Assembly (NCBI GenBank): GCA_947493455.1
Contig: CANLRB010000015.1
Location: 43,646-107,645, forward strand
Length of the DNA: 64,000 nucleotides
From: an uncultured Pseudoalteromonas sp.
GTDB taxonomy: Bacteria; Pseudomonadota; Gammaproteobacteria; Enterobacterales; Alteromonadaceae
Reading direction: 5' to 3'
The translations under genes were made by a program, and so were the position numbers. Within the stretch, counting starts at the first letter, position 1, and every line of letters begins with the position of its first letter. The notes under the pieces are model-generated. The model searched no databases. It saw only the letters and a program-made list of their open reading frames with translations, and was not told the DNA's origin. Positions 1-9,176 of the stretch are shown piece by piece.

Positions 1-738
1 GTACTGGCAAAACATAAACGCTCGCTGTTATTGCCCATTACGCAAACGCTAGTCACGATGCAAAACCGCATTAAGCACTTGCTTGATGCCCAGCGCGACC
101 TTACTTCAAGTGTATCTCATGAATTTAGAACGCCACTGGCGAGGCTTAAGTTTGCGATTGCAATGATGCAAGATATGTCGAGTGATACTAAGTTGGATAA
201 TTACTTTAATGGAATGAATAACGACATTTATGAACTTGAGAGCTTGGTGAGTGAAATGCTTGAATATGCCAAGCTTGAGCGAGAAGCGCCAACCTTAAAT
301 ATGGAGCCATTTGATTTGGTGCATATGGTTGATGAAGTTGCCGCGAAATTGGCATTTAATTGCGATAAACAAATCGCTGTAGTGAACACAAACAGCTTAA
401 TGTTCAATGGCGATAAGCACTTTTTACAGCGCGCCGTACAAAACTTAATTGGTAATGCGGTTAAGTATGCAGTGGCTCAAGTACAAATTGAGTTACTCGA
501 AATTAACGATGAACTTGTGATTAGCGTATCTGACGATGGCCCTGGCATCGAAAAAGAGCAGTGGCAGCATGTGTTTAAACCGTTTACGCGGTTGGATAAA
601 AGTCGTAATAAAAAAATTAAAGGGTTTGGCCTTGGCTTGGCAATCGTTGAAAAAATTGTTTCATGGCACACCGGGCGTTGTTATTTACAAGAAAGTAAAC
701 TCGGTGGTGCGTGTTTTGTTATCGCGCTCAAAAAATAA
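1..738 (+). CDS. Sensor histidine kinase, C-terminal part (5' end outside window)
   Basis: The reading frame is open to base 1, so the gene starts upstream of the window and its sensor and membrane parts are not visible. What remains is the cytoplasmic catalytic half: a HisKA helix with the phosphoacceptor His in SHEFRTPLARLKF (His codon 118-120), an N box (NLIGNAVKYA), a G1 box (DDGPGIE) and a G2 box (GFGLGLAIVEK). The spacing is that of an OmpR-linked class I kinase, and the sequence resembles RstB. A TTG at 31 is an in-frame codon, not a credible start. The partner regulator is presumably upstream. A short GC-rich hairpin (740-756) follows the stop but has no clean T-run. Confidence 0.9.
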   Translation, partial: VLAKHKRSLLLPITQTLVTMQNRIKHLLDAQRDLTSSVSHEFRTPLARLKFAIAMMQDMSSDTKLDNYFNGMNNDIYELESLVSEMLEYAKLEREAPTLNMEPFDLVHMVDEVAAKLAFNCDKQIAVVNTNSLMFNGDKHFLQRAVQNLIGNAVKYAVAQVQIELLEINDELVISVSDDGPGIEKEQWQHVFKPFTRLDKSRNKKIKGFGLGLAIVEKIVSWHTGRCYLQESKLGGACFVIALKK

Positions 739-1029
739 AAGCGCCGCGAGGGCGCTCTTCAGGGAATCTAACAAATCAACAAGTAACAGTATTTAAGATG
801 TAACAAATTTTAATAAGTTCAATGTTTTTGAAATATTTTTATTTTTTCTAAATTTTCTATTATCTAACTCCCGCTTATTTACACTTCAAAGCAATTTAAA
901 TTATTTGTTTAAGTTATTTTTAATATTTGTTAATGCGTAATTTATCACTTGTTCATAAAAGCGTTTAACAAATTCAATAAAGTTTACTTTTTTTTACATT
1001 AATCGTGATACACATCAAAAAATTAATTG
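739..1029. other. AT-rich intergenic region upstream of the iron cluster
   Basis: No coding frame or RNA gene is supported here. The stretch is strongly AT-rich with many short A and T runs. It starts with a small GC-rich hairpin (stem agcgcc/ggcgct, 740-756) just after the kinase stop and runs into the Fur-type operator at 1030. Confidence 0.6.
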
Positions 1030-1050
1030 TAATGAGATTGATTCTCATTA
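1030..1050 (+). promoter_or_regulatory. Fur-type operator
   Basis: A perfect inverted repeat, taatgaga-5 bp-tctcatta, matches the AATGA(G/T)A...T(C/A)TCATT core of bacterial Fur boxes. It overlaps the -35 element of the promoter serving the DUF4856/imelysin/TonB-receptor genes, so Fe-Fur binding would occlude RNA polymerase. This fits induction under iron limitation. Confidence 0.85.
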
Positions 1051-1066
1051 TTTTGCTGCGTATAAT
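1038..1066 (+). promoter_or_regulatory. Sigma70 promoter of the iron cluster
   Basis: A -35-like ttgatt (1038-1043) is followed, after a 17-bp spacer, by a perfect tataat (1061-1066), about 50 bp before the first start codon. The -35 element lies inside the Fur-type palindrome. Confidence 0.8.
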
Positions 1067-1116
1067 CTCGACCCATAAATTTAAGTATAAGTTCCTATAA
1101 TATTCCAAGGATTATC

Positions 1117-2934
1117 ATGATCAATCTGCGTAAATCATTATTAAGCACTGCAATCGTTGCGGCGACTCTCGGTCTATCAGCATGTGGTGGTAGCAGCGGC
1201 GGCAGTAAAGAGCCTACAACGCCTGTTAATACAGCGCCAACTGACATTTCACTTTCAGCATCTGCAATTGTAGAAGATACGTTAGGTGCAGTTGTTGGTG
1301 ATTTATCGGCAACTGATGATACAACGTCAGGATTTACCTTTACCGTATCTGATAATCGTTTTGAAATTTCTGGTTCAACACTTAAATTAGTTGATGCAAA
1401 AGCGATGAACTTTGAACAAACACCAAATGTGGATGTAGAAGTAACCGTGACAGATGCTGGTGGTTTAACATTTACTAAAACGTTAACTATTGCAACAACC
1501 GACGTAGATGCTGAAAATGGCGTTAACGTATATGAGTTTGATTCAAACTTAGGTGATGGTTCGTCAGTTGTCTACACGGGTCAAACTGCGCGTCATGCAT
1601 TGTCAGCTGAAATTAAGAGCTACATGGGGAAGCTATCAGTTGAATATATTAACACCAACAATATTACAGCAGCGGAGGTTGACGCAAAATTAAAATCGCT
1701 TTGGGGTTTTGAAAAAGGCGATTATGAAGCGATTGCTGATCAGCCTATTACGCATTTAGGCAATGACTTATCTATGTATAAGCAAACGACTTTTGCACAA
1801 ATTTCAAGCTCAGACAAAGAGTTAGGTGGTAAAATTGCTGGTGAAGATGGAACAAACATGTACCAAGAGTGGCTAGTACCAGGCACGTTCAAAGGCTGGA
1901 CTGACTTTGGCGGCAAGGCACAAACACCAGAAGGTTTAATCGAGTATTTCTTTGCTCGTTTAGTTGCTCAAGTTGAGATGATTAACAATGGTACTGAGCT
2001 ACGCGATAACAATGATGCGTTAATCACTAAAGCATATATTACTCCTGAAGGGCATGACTTAGTTCAATTAGTTCAAAAGCACACTCTTGGTGCGGTTATG
2101 TTTTCACAAGGTACTGATGATTACCTTGATCAAGGTTTAGCAACAGACAACAAAGAATCGTATAAGGGTAAAAACTACACTAAGCTTGAGCACCAATTCG
2201 ACGAAGGTTTTGGCTACTTCGGAGCAAGCCGTGATTACTTAGAGTACTCAGACAAAGAAATCGCGAAAAAAGTAGCGTCGGAAGCTGATGGTCGTGCCGA
2301 TTATAATGGTAAGCACGACACTAATGGCGACAACATGTATGACCTCGCAGCCGAATTTATTTGGGGTAACTCGTCAAATGCAGCAAAGCGTGACTTAGGT
2401 GCGTCAAGTATTCCGACTGATATGACAGCGGAAACAATGACCAACTTCATCGCAGCACGTAAAATGATTCATGACAATCATGGTAGCGATATTTCAGAAC
2501 TAAGTGCTGACTTGCAAGCTAAGTTCAACCAGCACGTATTTGACGCAGCACTTGCGTGGGAAAAAGCGATTGCAGCAACCGTTGTTCACTACATCAATGA
2601 TGTATTAGATAACGATGATGGCGATATTGATGACATTATCGCGGGCAACTATGATTCGGCTCAGTTTGAAGCGTATGCAAAACACTGGGGCGAAATGAAA
2701 GGTTTTGCGCTTAACTTCCAGTTTAGTCCGTATTCACCATTTGCGGATTCAGAATTAAACCCGAAAAAAGACACAGTAGGCGCGGCAAAATTTGTTGAAC
2801 TTCATGAGCTAATGAAAGATAAGCCTGTGATTGCAACCGACGGTGCCGATGCGTATAAAGCCGACTTAGTTAAAGCACGTGATTTATTAACATCAGCGTA
2901 TAACTTTAATGCGGATAACGCAATTGGTTGGTAA
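1117..2934 (+). CDS. DUF4856 lipoprotein with cadherin-like N-terminal domain
   Basis: 605 residues. A lipoprotein signal (hydrophobic core, lipobox LSAC, lipidated Cys23) is followed by a Gly/Ser linker and a roughly 85-residue cadherin/Ig-like module (about 38-127: NTAPTDISLS start, DNRFEI core, TITV-type end). The large domain (about 140-605) has the YTGQTARHALSAEIKSYMG opening that I associate with DUF4856. No catalytic motif was recognised. The start at 1117 has an aagg ribosome site at 1107-1110. It is the first gene after the Fur-type promoter and precedes an imelysin-like lipoprotein and a TonB receptor, so a cell-surface or periplasmic role in iron acquisition is inferred. The family assignment is from memory of the signature. 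Confidence 0.75.
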   Translation: MINLRKSLLSTAIVAATLGLSACGGSSGGSKEPTTPVNTAPTDISLSASAIVEDTLGAVVGDLSATDDTTSGFTFTVSDNRFEISGSTLKLVDAKAMNFEQTPNVDVEVTVTDAGGLTFTKTLTIATTDVDAENGVNVYEFDSNLGDGSSVVYTGQTARHALSAEIKSYMGKLSVEYINTNNITAAEVDAKLKSLWGFEKGDYEAIADQPITHLGNDLSMYKQTTFAQISSSDKELGGKIAGEDGTNMYQEWLVPGTFKGWTDFGGKAQTPEGLIEYFFARLVAQVEMINNGTELRDNNDALITKAYITPEGHDLVQLVQKHTLGAVMFSQGTDDYLDQGLATDNKESYKGKNYTKLEHQFDEGFGYFGASRDYLEYSDKEIAKKVASEADGRADYNGKHDTNGDNMYDLAAEFIWGNSSNAAKRDLGASSIPTDMTAETMTNFIAARKMIHDNHGSDISELSADLQAKFNQHVFDAALAWEKAIAATVVHYINDVLDNDDGDIDDIIAGNYDSAQFEAYAKHWGEMKGFALNFQFSPYSPFADSELNPKKDTVGAAKFVELHELMKDKPVIATDGADAYKADLVKARDLLTSAYNFNADNAIGW

Positions 2935-2956
2935 TTCAATCGTAAACAGTTAAATT

Positions 2957-2987
2957 AAAAAGGTTAGTGCACTGCGCTAACCTTTTT
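2957..2987 (+). terminator. Intrinsic terminator between DUF4856 and imelysin genes
   Basis: An 11-bp perfect stem (aaaaaggttag / ctaaccttttt, loop 9 nt) ends in a run of five T. It lies 22 bp after the DUF4856 stop and before the ribosome site of the next gene. It probably trims or attenuates read-through inside the cluster rather than ending it, because no equally good promoter is seen before the imelysin gene. Confidence 0.8.
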
Positions 2988-3020
2988 GTCGTTATAAAGA
3001 TAACTAATTTAGGAAAAAAT

Positions 3021-4286
3021 ATGTCAATTATTAAAGGGTTAAAGCCGATTGCGCTAGCATGTTCGCTCGCTCTACTGGCAACGGCTTGTTCTGAGAATAC
3101 CAGCAGTAACAGTGGCCCTAATTTTGGTGACAAAGACCCAGGCAATGGCGGTGGCACAGCGTTTGATGAAAAAGCGTTGTTAGCCAATTTAGTCGATAAC
3201 GTAATGACCCCGACATTTGAGCTCTTTGCTGACAAAGCGGGACAAGATTTAGCCCCCGCCATCGCTAATTATTGCCAACTTGAAAAGAGTAACGATGCTG
3301 ACCGTGATAGCTCGTTGGCAAATGCGCAGGCAAAGTGGGTTGATGCGATGCATGTATGGCAACACAGTGAACTTATGCAAGTTGGCCCGTTATTGAGTAA
3401 TGACGGTCAGTTGCGCAATGTGATTTATTCATGGCCAGCTAAAAGCTTATGTGGTGTGGACCAAGATGTGGTGTATTTTCAAGATGGCGTGATTAATTTA
3501 AACCCGAATGCGCCTTATGACATAAAAGCCCGTACAGCGACACGTCGTGGTCTTGTTGCGTTAGAGCACTTGCTATTTAACCCGAATTTGGATCATAACT
3601 GCAGCATTGCTAACGATGCCCTGCAAACATGGAACGAACGCCCAGATCATGACCGAAAAGTCGCGCGTTGTGAATATGCGGTTGCGGTTGCCAACGACTT
3701 ATTCGACAACGCAAATGCATTACTTGCACAGTGGAATGGCGATACGGGTTTTGCTAATGAGATTAAAAATGCTGGTGAACCGGGCAACCAATTCGAGTCG
3801 ACCCACAAAGCCGTAAATGCGATTTCTGACGCACTGTTCTACCTCGATAAAGAGTTAAAAGACAGCAAACTGGCAACGCCACTCGGTTACTTTTCAAATT
3901 CGTGTGGCTTAGAGGCTTGTCCAGAAGATGTGGAATCTGCGTTGTCGTCAAATTCACTGGCTAATATTCGTGCCAATATCGAAGCGTTTGAAATGCTGTT
4001 CACTGGTCGCGGTGTTGATCAAGCTGAATCAGGGATTGGTTTTGATGACTATTTATCGGAAGAAGAGGCGAGCGAAACTGCGCAATTAATGACTCAGGGA
4101 TTGGTTGAGGCCAAGCAAAGTGTCGCGGCAATTACTGGAACACTGCAGAGCGCATTGGTTGAAAATAAAGCCAGTGTTGAACAATCGCATACGAAAGTGA
4201 AAGAAGTGACTGATCAACTTAAAACAGACTTTATTAACAAGCTTGCACTAGAGCTTCCAAAATCATCTGCCGGTGACAACGACTAA
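3021..4286 (+). CDS. Imelysin-like (peptidase M75 superfamily) lipoprotein
   Basis: 421 residues from the ATG at 3021, chosen for the aggaaa ribosome site at 3011-3016 and because it places the signal peptide and lipobox (LATAC, Cys23) at the N terminus; an upstream in-frame GTG at 2967 lies inside the terminator. Imelysin/IrpA proteins are helical, periplasmic or outer-membrane lipoproteins tied to iron uptake, and most carry a GxHxxE motif. Here the matching site (RRGLVALEHLLF, about residues 175-186) keeps G and E but has Val for His, so peptidase activity is not supported and metal binding may differ. It is 9 bp upstream of the TonB receptor gene and probably co-transcribed with it. Confidence 0.85.
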   Translation: MSIIKGLKPIALACSLALLATACSENTSSNSGPNFGDKDPGNGGGTAFDEKALLANLVDNVMTPTFELFADKAGQDLAPAIANYCQLEKSNDADRDSSLANAQAKWVDAMHVWQHSELMQVGPLLSNDGQLRNVIYSWPAKSLCGVDQDVVYFQDGVINLNPNAPYDIKARTATRRGLVALEHLLFNPNLDHNCSIANDALQTWNERPDHDRKVARCEYAVAVANDLFDNANALLAQWNGDTGFANEIKNAGEPGNQFESTHKAVNAISDALFYLDKELKDSKLATPLGYFSNSCGLEACPEDVESALSSNSLANIRANIEAFEMLFTGRGVDQAESGIGFDDYLSEEEASETAQLMTQGLVEAKQSVAAITGTLQSALVENKASVEQSHTKVKEVTDQLKTDFINKLALELPKSSAGDND

Positions 4287-4295
4287 GGGTTAATT

Positions 4296-6539
4296 ATGAA
4301 AAAAACACTACTTGCGCTCACCATTGCAACAGCGGTTTCGCCATCCGCATTTGCAGCAGATAAAGAAAAACCAAAAGATGCGGATATTGAGCATATTCAA
4401 ATCATCGGTCATAGCGATAAATTGAGAACAGAATCGGGCTCGGCAACACTTATTTCTGAAGTTGAATTAGAAGCGTATGAATACGACGATATTCATCGAA
4501 TTTTAAGTAATGTACCCGGTGTCAACATTCGTGAAGAAGATGGCTATGGGTTGCGTCCAAATATTGGTTTTCGTGGTGTGACACCCGAGCGCAGTAAAAA
4601 AATCACTATCATGGAAGATGGCGTTTTAATTGGCCCTGCACCTTATTCGGCGCCAGCGGCGTATTACTTTCCGCTGACAACACGCATGACCGCAGTAGAA
4701 GTGTTTAAAGGTCCTGCCGCGATTAAACATGGTCCGCAAACAGTCGCAGGTGCGCTTAACTTAGTAACCCGTCAAGTGCCAAGTGAGACGATTTATGGCG
4801 TTGATTTGGCAACTGGCAGCGATGCCTATTTTAAAGGTCATGGTTACTACGGCACGCGTAAAGATGATGTGGGTGTATTATTTGAAGCTGTGCGCTTGCA
4901 AGCCGATGGCTTTAAAGAGCTTGATAATGGCGGCGATACCGGGTTTGTTAAAAATGACTTTTTAGCAAAAGTAAATTATGAGTTTGCAAGCCATGGTCTA
5001 GCGCAAAAAGTTGAGCTAAAGGTAAGTTATGCAGATGAAAACTCAGATGAAACTTATTTAGGCTTAACTGACGATGATTTTGCGGCCAATCCGTACCGCC
5101 GCTATGCGGCAACGGAGCCTGCCAATATGGACACGGCACACAATCAAGTGATGTTCACCCATACTGCACGTGGAGACCAATTCAGTACGACAACGCGAGT
5201 CTATCGTAATAACTATGAACGCGCTTGGCGTAAGCTTAATAGTCTGACTAACACCACTGCTAGTCTTTCCGAGATATTGGCAGAACCACAGCAATATGAA
5301 CGTGAATATAATGTGATAACAGGTGCGCAAGATTCTGTGGTAGGCGGCGAAACGTCGACGTTTTTAGTGATGGGCACAAATGACCGTGAGTATTACTCAC
5401 AGGGTATTCAATTTGACAGCACATATCAATTTGAGCTCGCAGGGCTCTCACACAAAGCCTCGTTTGGTGTGCGCTACCATCAAGATGAAATTGAGCGCAA
5501 GCATTTTGAAGAAAACTACAAAATGGAAGACGGCAGCGCGGTTTATATTGATGGCACTAAATACTTCACGACAACCGACATAGAGCAAACAGATGCGTTA
5601 TCTGTGTACCTTGAAGACACTATTACCATTGATGCGCTCACGCTGTCTGCAGGTTTACGTGGCGAGCGCATGGAAATGCACTATGAAAACCTTAAAGACG
5701 CGGACGAATGGCAGGATAAAACAACGACTATTTGGCTGCCGGGTCTGAGTGGTTTTTATAAGTTAAGTGATGACGCAGGTCTACTATTTGGCGTATATCA
5801 AGGTTTTACGCCAACAAGCCCAAAACAAGACGCCGACATTAAAGTTGAAAAAAGTATTAACTACGAATTTGGTGGCCGCTATAACGATGGTGCCACTCAG
5901 TTTGAAATAATTAGCTTTTTTAATGATTATAGCAATTTGAAAGAAAGCTGTAGTCAATCAAACTGTGGCGTTTTGTCGGACTTAGACCAAGAGTTTAATG
6001 GTGGTGATGTCGATGTGTATGGTCTTGAATCACGCATAGCGCAACGTTTACCGATTAGTACTCAATATGATATGCCAGTGAGTGTGACGTACACTTATAC
6101 TAAAAGTGAATTCAAAGACGAAATCTTCTCCGAATTCGTGCAATGGGGTCACGTCAAACCAGGTGATGAACTGCCATACTTAGCGGATCATCAAGCAACC
6201 TTTAATATTGGCCTCGACGCCAGTGAGTGGCAGCTAAACTTGGCCGTTAAATACGTCGGTGAAATGAAAGAAGCCGCGGGCACTAGTTGGGATATATCAG
6301 ATTTACCGGACGGTGTAACGGCATCCTCAAATGGGATAAATGTACCACTTGAAGGTAAAACCACTGATTCATCAGTTGTCGTCGACTTTTCAGCGAATTA
6401 TAACTTAGGTGATTACGGAACTGTGTATGGCAAAATTGACAATCTGTTAGATGAAGAAACCATTGTCAGCCGTCGCCCTTACGGCGCTCGCCCAGGTAAA
6501 CCACGTCAGTTTGTCGTTGGCTATAAATACAGTTTTTAA
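4296..6539 (+). CDS. TonB-dependent outer-membrane receptor, Fe(III)-dicitrate (FecA)-like
   Basis: 747 residues. A signal peptide (cleavage near AFA-AD) is followed by a TonB box-like IEHIQIIGH, a plug domain (about 45-165; VPGVNIREEDGYGLRPNIGFRG, GPAAIKHGPQTVAGALN) and a 22-strand barrel ending in the aromatic terminus VVGYKYSF. The plug motifs are those of FecA-type ferric citrate or related siderophore receptors. No FecI/FecR regulator or extended FecA signalling domain is present, so control is probably through Fur alone. A cysteine pair (ESCSQSNCG, about residue 550) probably closes an extracellular loop. The substrate cannot be fixed from sequence; heme or other ferric chelates are possible. 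TonB/ExbBD must be encoded elsewhere. Confidence 0.9.
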   Translation: MKKTLLALTIATAVSPSAFAADKEKPKDADIEHIQIIGHSDKLRTESGSATLISEVELEAYEYDDIHRILSNVPGVNIREEDGYGLRPNIGFRGVTPERSKKITIMEDGVLIGPAPYSAPAAYYFPLTTRMTAVEVFKGPAAIKHGPQTVAGALNLVTRQVPSETIYGVDLATGSDAYFKGHGYYGTRKDDVGVLFEAVRLQADGFKELDNGGDTGFVKNDFLAKVNYEFASHGLAQKVELKVSYADENSDETYLGLTDDDFAANPYRRYAATEPANMDTAHNQVMFTHTARGDQFSTTTRVYRNNYERAWRKLNSLTNTTASLSEILAEPQQYEREYNVITGAQDSVVGGETSTFLVMGTNDREYYSQGIQFDSTYQFELAGLSHKASFGVRYHQDEIERKHFEENYKMEDGSAVYIDGTKYFTTTDIEQTDALSVYLEDTITIDALTLSAGLRGERMEMHYENLKDADEWQDKTTTIWLPGLSGFYKLSDDAGLLFGVYQGFTPTSPKQDADIKVEKSINYEFGGRYNDGATQFEIISFFNDYSNLKESCSQSNCGVLSDLDQEFNGGDVDVYGLESRIAQRLPISTQYDMPVSVTYTYTKSEFKDEIFSEFVQWGHVKPGDELPYLADHQATFNIGLDASEWQLNLAVKYVGEMKEAAGTSWDISDLPDGVTASSNGINVPLEGKTTDSSVVVDFSANYNLGDYGTVYGKIDNLLDEETIVSRRPYGARPGKPRQFVVGYKYSF

Positions 6540-6610
6540 CGGTATGACATGCGCGTATGCCGATTCAAATAAGTGATGATTACCACATCACTATTTGAGT
6601 TAAATTAAAT

Positions 6611-6631
6611 AAGGAGCTTCGCTCCTTTTTT
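6611..6631 (+). terminator. Intrinsic terminator after the TonB receptor
   Basis: Stem aaggagc / gctcctt with a ttc loop, followed by six or more T residues. It separates the iron cluster from the hydroxylase gene. Confidence 0.85.
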
Positions 6632-6671
6632 GTTAGAATTTTGACTATGATTTTGTGTTGCAGGTGTCACA

Positions 6672-7655
6672 TTGTTAGCGATTATTTCTGAAAACCTCAG
6701 TGAACTGCCGACGTACTTTATTGATGCTAATAAACGTATTTTTGGCATTTATTTACTGAGTGCCGTGGTGATGGCAAGTATTATATATTTGCGTGTGCAT
6801 TCACAAAAAAGTATCGCAGGCTTTTTTCGTTTTCTTTTTCCTAAATCTGTTTGGATGGCAAAGAGTGCTCGGCAAGATTACATCTTGTTAGTCACCAATA
6901 AACTGATAAAAGCGCTTTTGCTTGCACCCGTTATCATTACCATGGTACCGATTGCATTATCAATTTCTGGTGTGATGGAATCGATTTTTGGTGAGCGAAC
7001 TCCGCTTGATTGGCCTGTTGAGTTGATTATTTTTATTTTTACCTTAGCGCTTTTTTTAGTTGATGACTTTACGCGTTTTGGGCTTCATTATTTATTGCAT
7101 AAAGTCCCATTTTTATGGGAGTTTCACAAGGCTCATCATTCGGCAAAGGTACTCACGCCTTTTACTATCTATCGCTCTCATCCCGTTGAAAGTTACCTTT
7201 ACGCGTGTCGTATGGCGCTAGTGCAGGGGATTTGCGTCGGGTTTGGTTATTATTTCTTTGGCGACAAAATTAGCATGTTTGATATTTTGGGCGCCAATGC
7301 ATTTGTATTTCTCTTTAACTTTTTTGGTTCGAATTTACGCCACTCACACATTTGGTTTAGTTGGGGCGATAAGCTAGAAGGTATATTTATCAGCCCTGCA
7401 CAACATCAAATTCATCACAGTGATAATCCACGTCACTTTGATACCAACCTAGGCTCGGCATTGGCGATATGGGATAGATTAACAGGCACCCTGATAAAAG
7501 CATCTCAAGTGGGTAAAATTTCAATCGGTGTTGGGCAATATGACTGCGGTCATGATTCAATTTTGGCGATTTATTTAAAGCCCCTTCGAGAGGCCGTAAA
7601 GCAACTTAAGAAAGGTGTCGGGTATGTGCGTAAAAAGATAAGCAATCAAACCTGA
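6672..7655 (+). CDS. Sterol desaturase / fatty acid hydroxylase family membrane protein
   Basis: 327 residues with several membrane segments (about 20-45, 80-105, 120-145, 180-205). It carries the eight-histidine di-iron pattern of the family: HYLLH, HKAHH, and HSH...HQIHH near 230-265. Such enzymes hydroxylate or desaturate lipids or carotenoids at the membrane; the substrate is unknown. The proposed start is the TTG at 6672, the only start codon before residue 35 in a frame that is closed by a TGA at 6648, with agg about 7 nt upstream. It follows the iron cluster terminator and may have its own promoter; as a di-iron oxygenase its adjacency to iron uptake may be coincidental. Confidence 0.85.
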   Translation: MLAIISENLSELPTYFIDANKRIFGIYLLSAVVMASIIYLRVHSQKSIAGFFRFLFPKSVWMAKSARQDYILLVTNKLIKALLLAPVIITMVPIALSISGVMESIFGERTPLDWPVELIIFIFTLALFLVDDFTRFGLHYLLHKVPFLWEFHKAHHSAKVLTPFTIYRSHPVESYLYACRMALVQGICVGFGYYFFGDKISMFDILGANAFVFLFNFFGSNLRHSHIWFSWGDKLEGIFISPAQHQIHHSDNPRHFDTNLGSALAIWDRLTGTLIKASQVGKISIGVGQYDCGHDSILAIYLKPLREAVKQLKKGVGYVRKKISNQT

Positions 7656-7663
7656 TTGCTTAT
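7638..7663. terminator. Hairpin between convergent hydroxylase and pepD genes
   Basis: A perfect 11-bp inverted repeat (ataagcaatca / tgattgcttat) with a 4-nt loop overlaps the hydroxylase stop codon (7653-7655). It lacks a long T-run, so it may be a weak or bidirectional terminator. Confidence 0.5.
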
Positions 7664-7684
7664 CATGAGAGGACGTTTAGGTTT

Positions 7685-9145
7685 TTAACCTTTGGCCGGG
7701 ATGTTTTTAAGTACTTCGACCAGTAATTGATAAAACGGGGCTACCGTGTCAATTTTAACTTTCTCATCTGGCGAGTGTGGAAAGCGAATTGTTGGACCAA
7801 ACGATACCATGTCCCAGTGTGGATACGCACTTTTAAACAGGCCGCACTCCAGTCCCGCATGGATCACCATGATTTTTGGTAACGAACCAAATAAACCTTG
7901 ATATGTTTCGCGCAGAATATGGGTGATTTGTGAATCATTTTTTGGCTCCCAGCCAGGGTATGCGCCGGTGCAGTTTATGGTTGCATTGACCATTTTGAAG
8001 TTTGAGGTGATCATATTTTGGGTATTGGTGCGCGCAGAATCAATGAGTGAACGTACCAAACATTGAATATGAATACTTGTTCCTTGTGTTTTTATAACAC
8101 CTAAATTGGTTGATGTTTCAACCACACCGTCAATTTCATCGCTCATTCGGATCACGCCATTAACACAGGCATTGACGGAGTTTATTAAGTACGCTTTGCT
8201 CGCTGCGCTAAGCGCGTTTTTCGGCTTATCACATGCTGTCAGTGTTAACTTGATATTTGTTTCAATGCGACCGAGTTCGCTTAAATACAACGACTGCAAT
8301 TGCGCGAGTTTATTTTGCAGTGTTTCTTTGTCTGCTTCATTAATTAGAATGATGCAGCTAGCTTCACGCGGAATGGCATTTCGAAGCGTGCCACCGTTAA
8401 ACTCGGCGACACTGTAGTCGAATTCATTGTTTAGAATATCGAGTGTGCGCATGAGTAATTTGTTGGCATTACTGCGCCCGGTATGAATGTCAACGCCCGA
8501 ATGGCCGCCTTTTAAACCGTTTAACGTAACCAGGTAGGCGTGTGAATCAGCTGAGACATCTTGTGTTTCAATAGGCAAGGTGATGTTAACATCAATGCCG
8601 CCCGCACAGCCCATATACACTTCGCCTTCATCTTCTGAATCGGTATTGAGCAGAATTTCGCCGTCAAGGTAGCCTGGCTCGAGACCAAAAGCGCCAGTCA
8701 TACCCGCTTCTTCGTCAATAGTAACCAAGACTTCAAGAGGGCCGTGCGCAACGTCAGGACTCTCGAGCACCGCCAAACAGGCTGAGAGGCCAATGCCGTT
8801 GTCGGCACCGAGCGTAGTTCCATTTGCGGTTACCCAATCGCCATCAACATAGGCTTCGATAGGATCTGTCACAAAATCGTGCTGCTTATCGTTGTTTTTT
8901 TGCGGAACCATATCCATATGGGCTTGTAAAATAACGCCTTTTCGATTTTCCATTCCGGGTGTCGCGGGCTTTTTAATTATTAGGTTGCCAACTTGGTCCT
9001 CTACGACCGACAAACCTAAATCTTTTGCCCATTGTTGGATCCATGCAGATATTTTTTGTTCATGTTTACTTGGGTGAGGGATTGAGCATATTTTCTCAAA
9101 AATAGACCACAAATTTTGTGGGGCTAACCGGTTCAGTTGCGTCAT
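7685..9145 (-). CDS. pepD: Aminoacyl-histidine dipeptidase (peptidase D, M20 family)
   Basis: 486 residues, the usual PepD length (about 485). Cytosolic di-zinc exopeptidase that cleaves Xaa-His and other dipeptides. The metal and catalytic set is visible: His76 and Asp78 in AHMDMV, bridging Asp115 in LGADNGIG, the catalytic Glu145-Glu146 in DEEAGM, Asp in NTDSED and a C-terminal His in FGPTIRFPHSPDEKV. The start has an aagga ribosome site. It is convergent with the hydroxylase gene and just downstream (31 bp) of the DUF3820 gene on the same strand; it may be read from the same transcript. Confidence 0.95.
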   Translation of the reverse strand: MTQLNRLAPQNLWSIFEKICSIPHPSKHEQKISAWIQQWAKDLGLSVVEDQVGNLIIKKPATPGMENRKGVILQAHMDMVPQKNNDKQHDFVTDPIEAYVDGDWVTANGTTLGADNGIGLSACLAVLESPDVAHGPLEVLVTIDEEAGMTGAFGLEPGYLDGEILLNTDSEDEGEVYMGCAGGIDVNITLPIETQDVSADSHAYLVTLNGLKGGHSGVDIHTGRSNANKLLMRTLDILNNEFDYSVAEFNGGTLRNAIPREASCIILINEADKETLQNKLAQLQSLYLSELGRIETNIKLTLTACDKPKNALSAASKAYLINSVNACVNGVIRMSDEIDGVVETSTNLGVIKTQGTSIHIQCLVRSLIDSARTNTQNMITSNFKMVNATINCTGAYPGWEPKNDSQITHILRETYQGLFGSLPKIMVIHAGLECGLFKSAYPHWDMVSFGPTIRFPHSPDEKVKIDTVAPFYQLLVEVLKNIPAKG

Positions 9146-9176
9146 GTGTGATTCCTTATAGGTTAGACATCTGGCG

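Noticed and set aside
740-756. Hairpin after the first kinase as an intrinsic terminator
   Set aside because: The stem is good but followed by cttcaggg rather than a T-run; described only within the intergenic entry.
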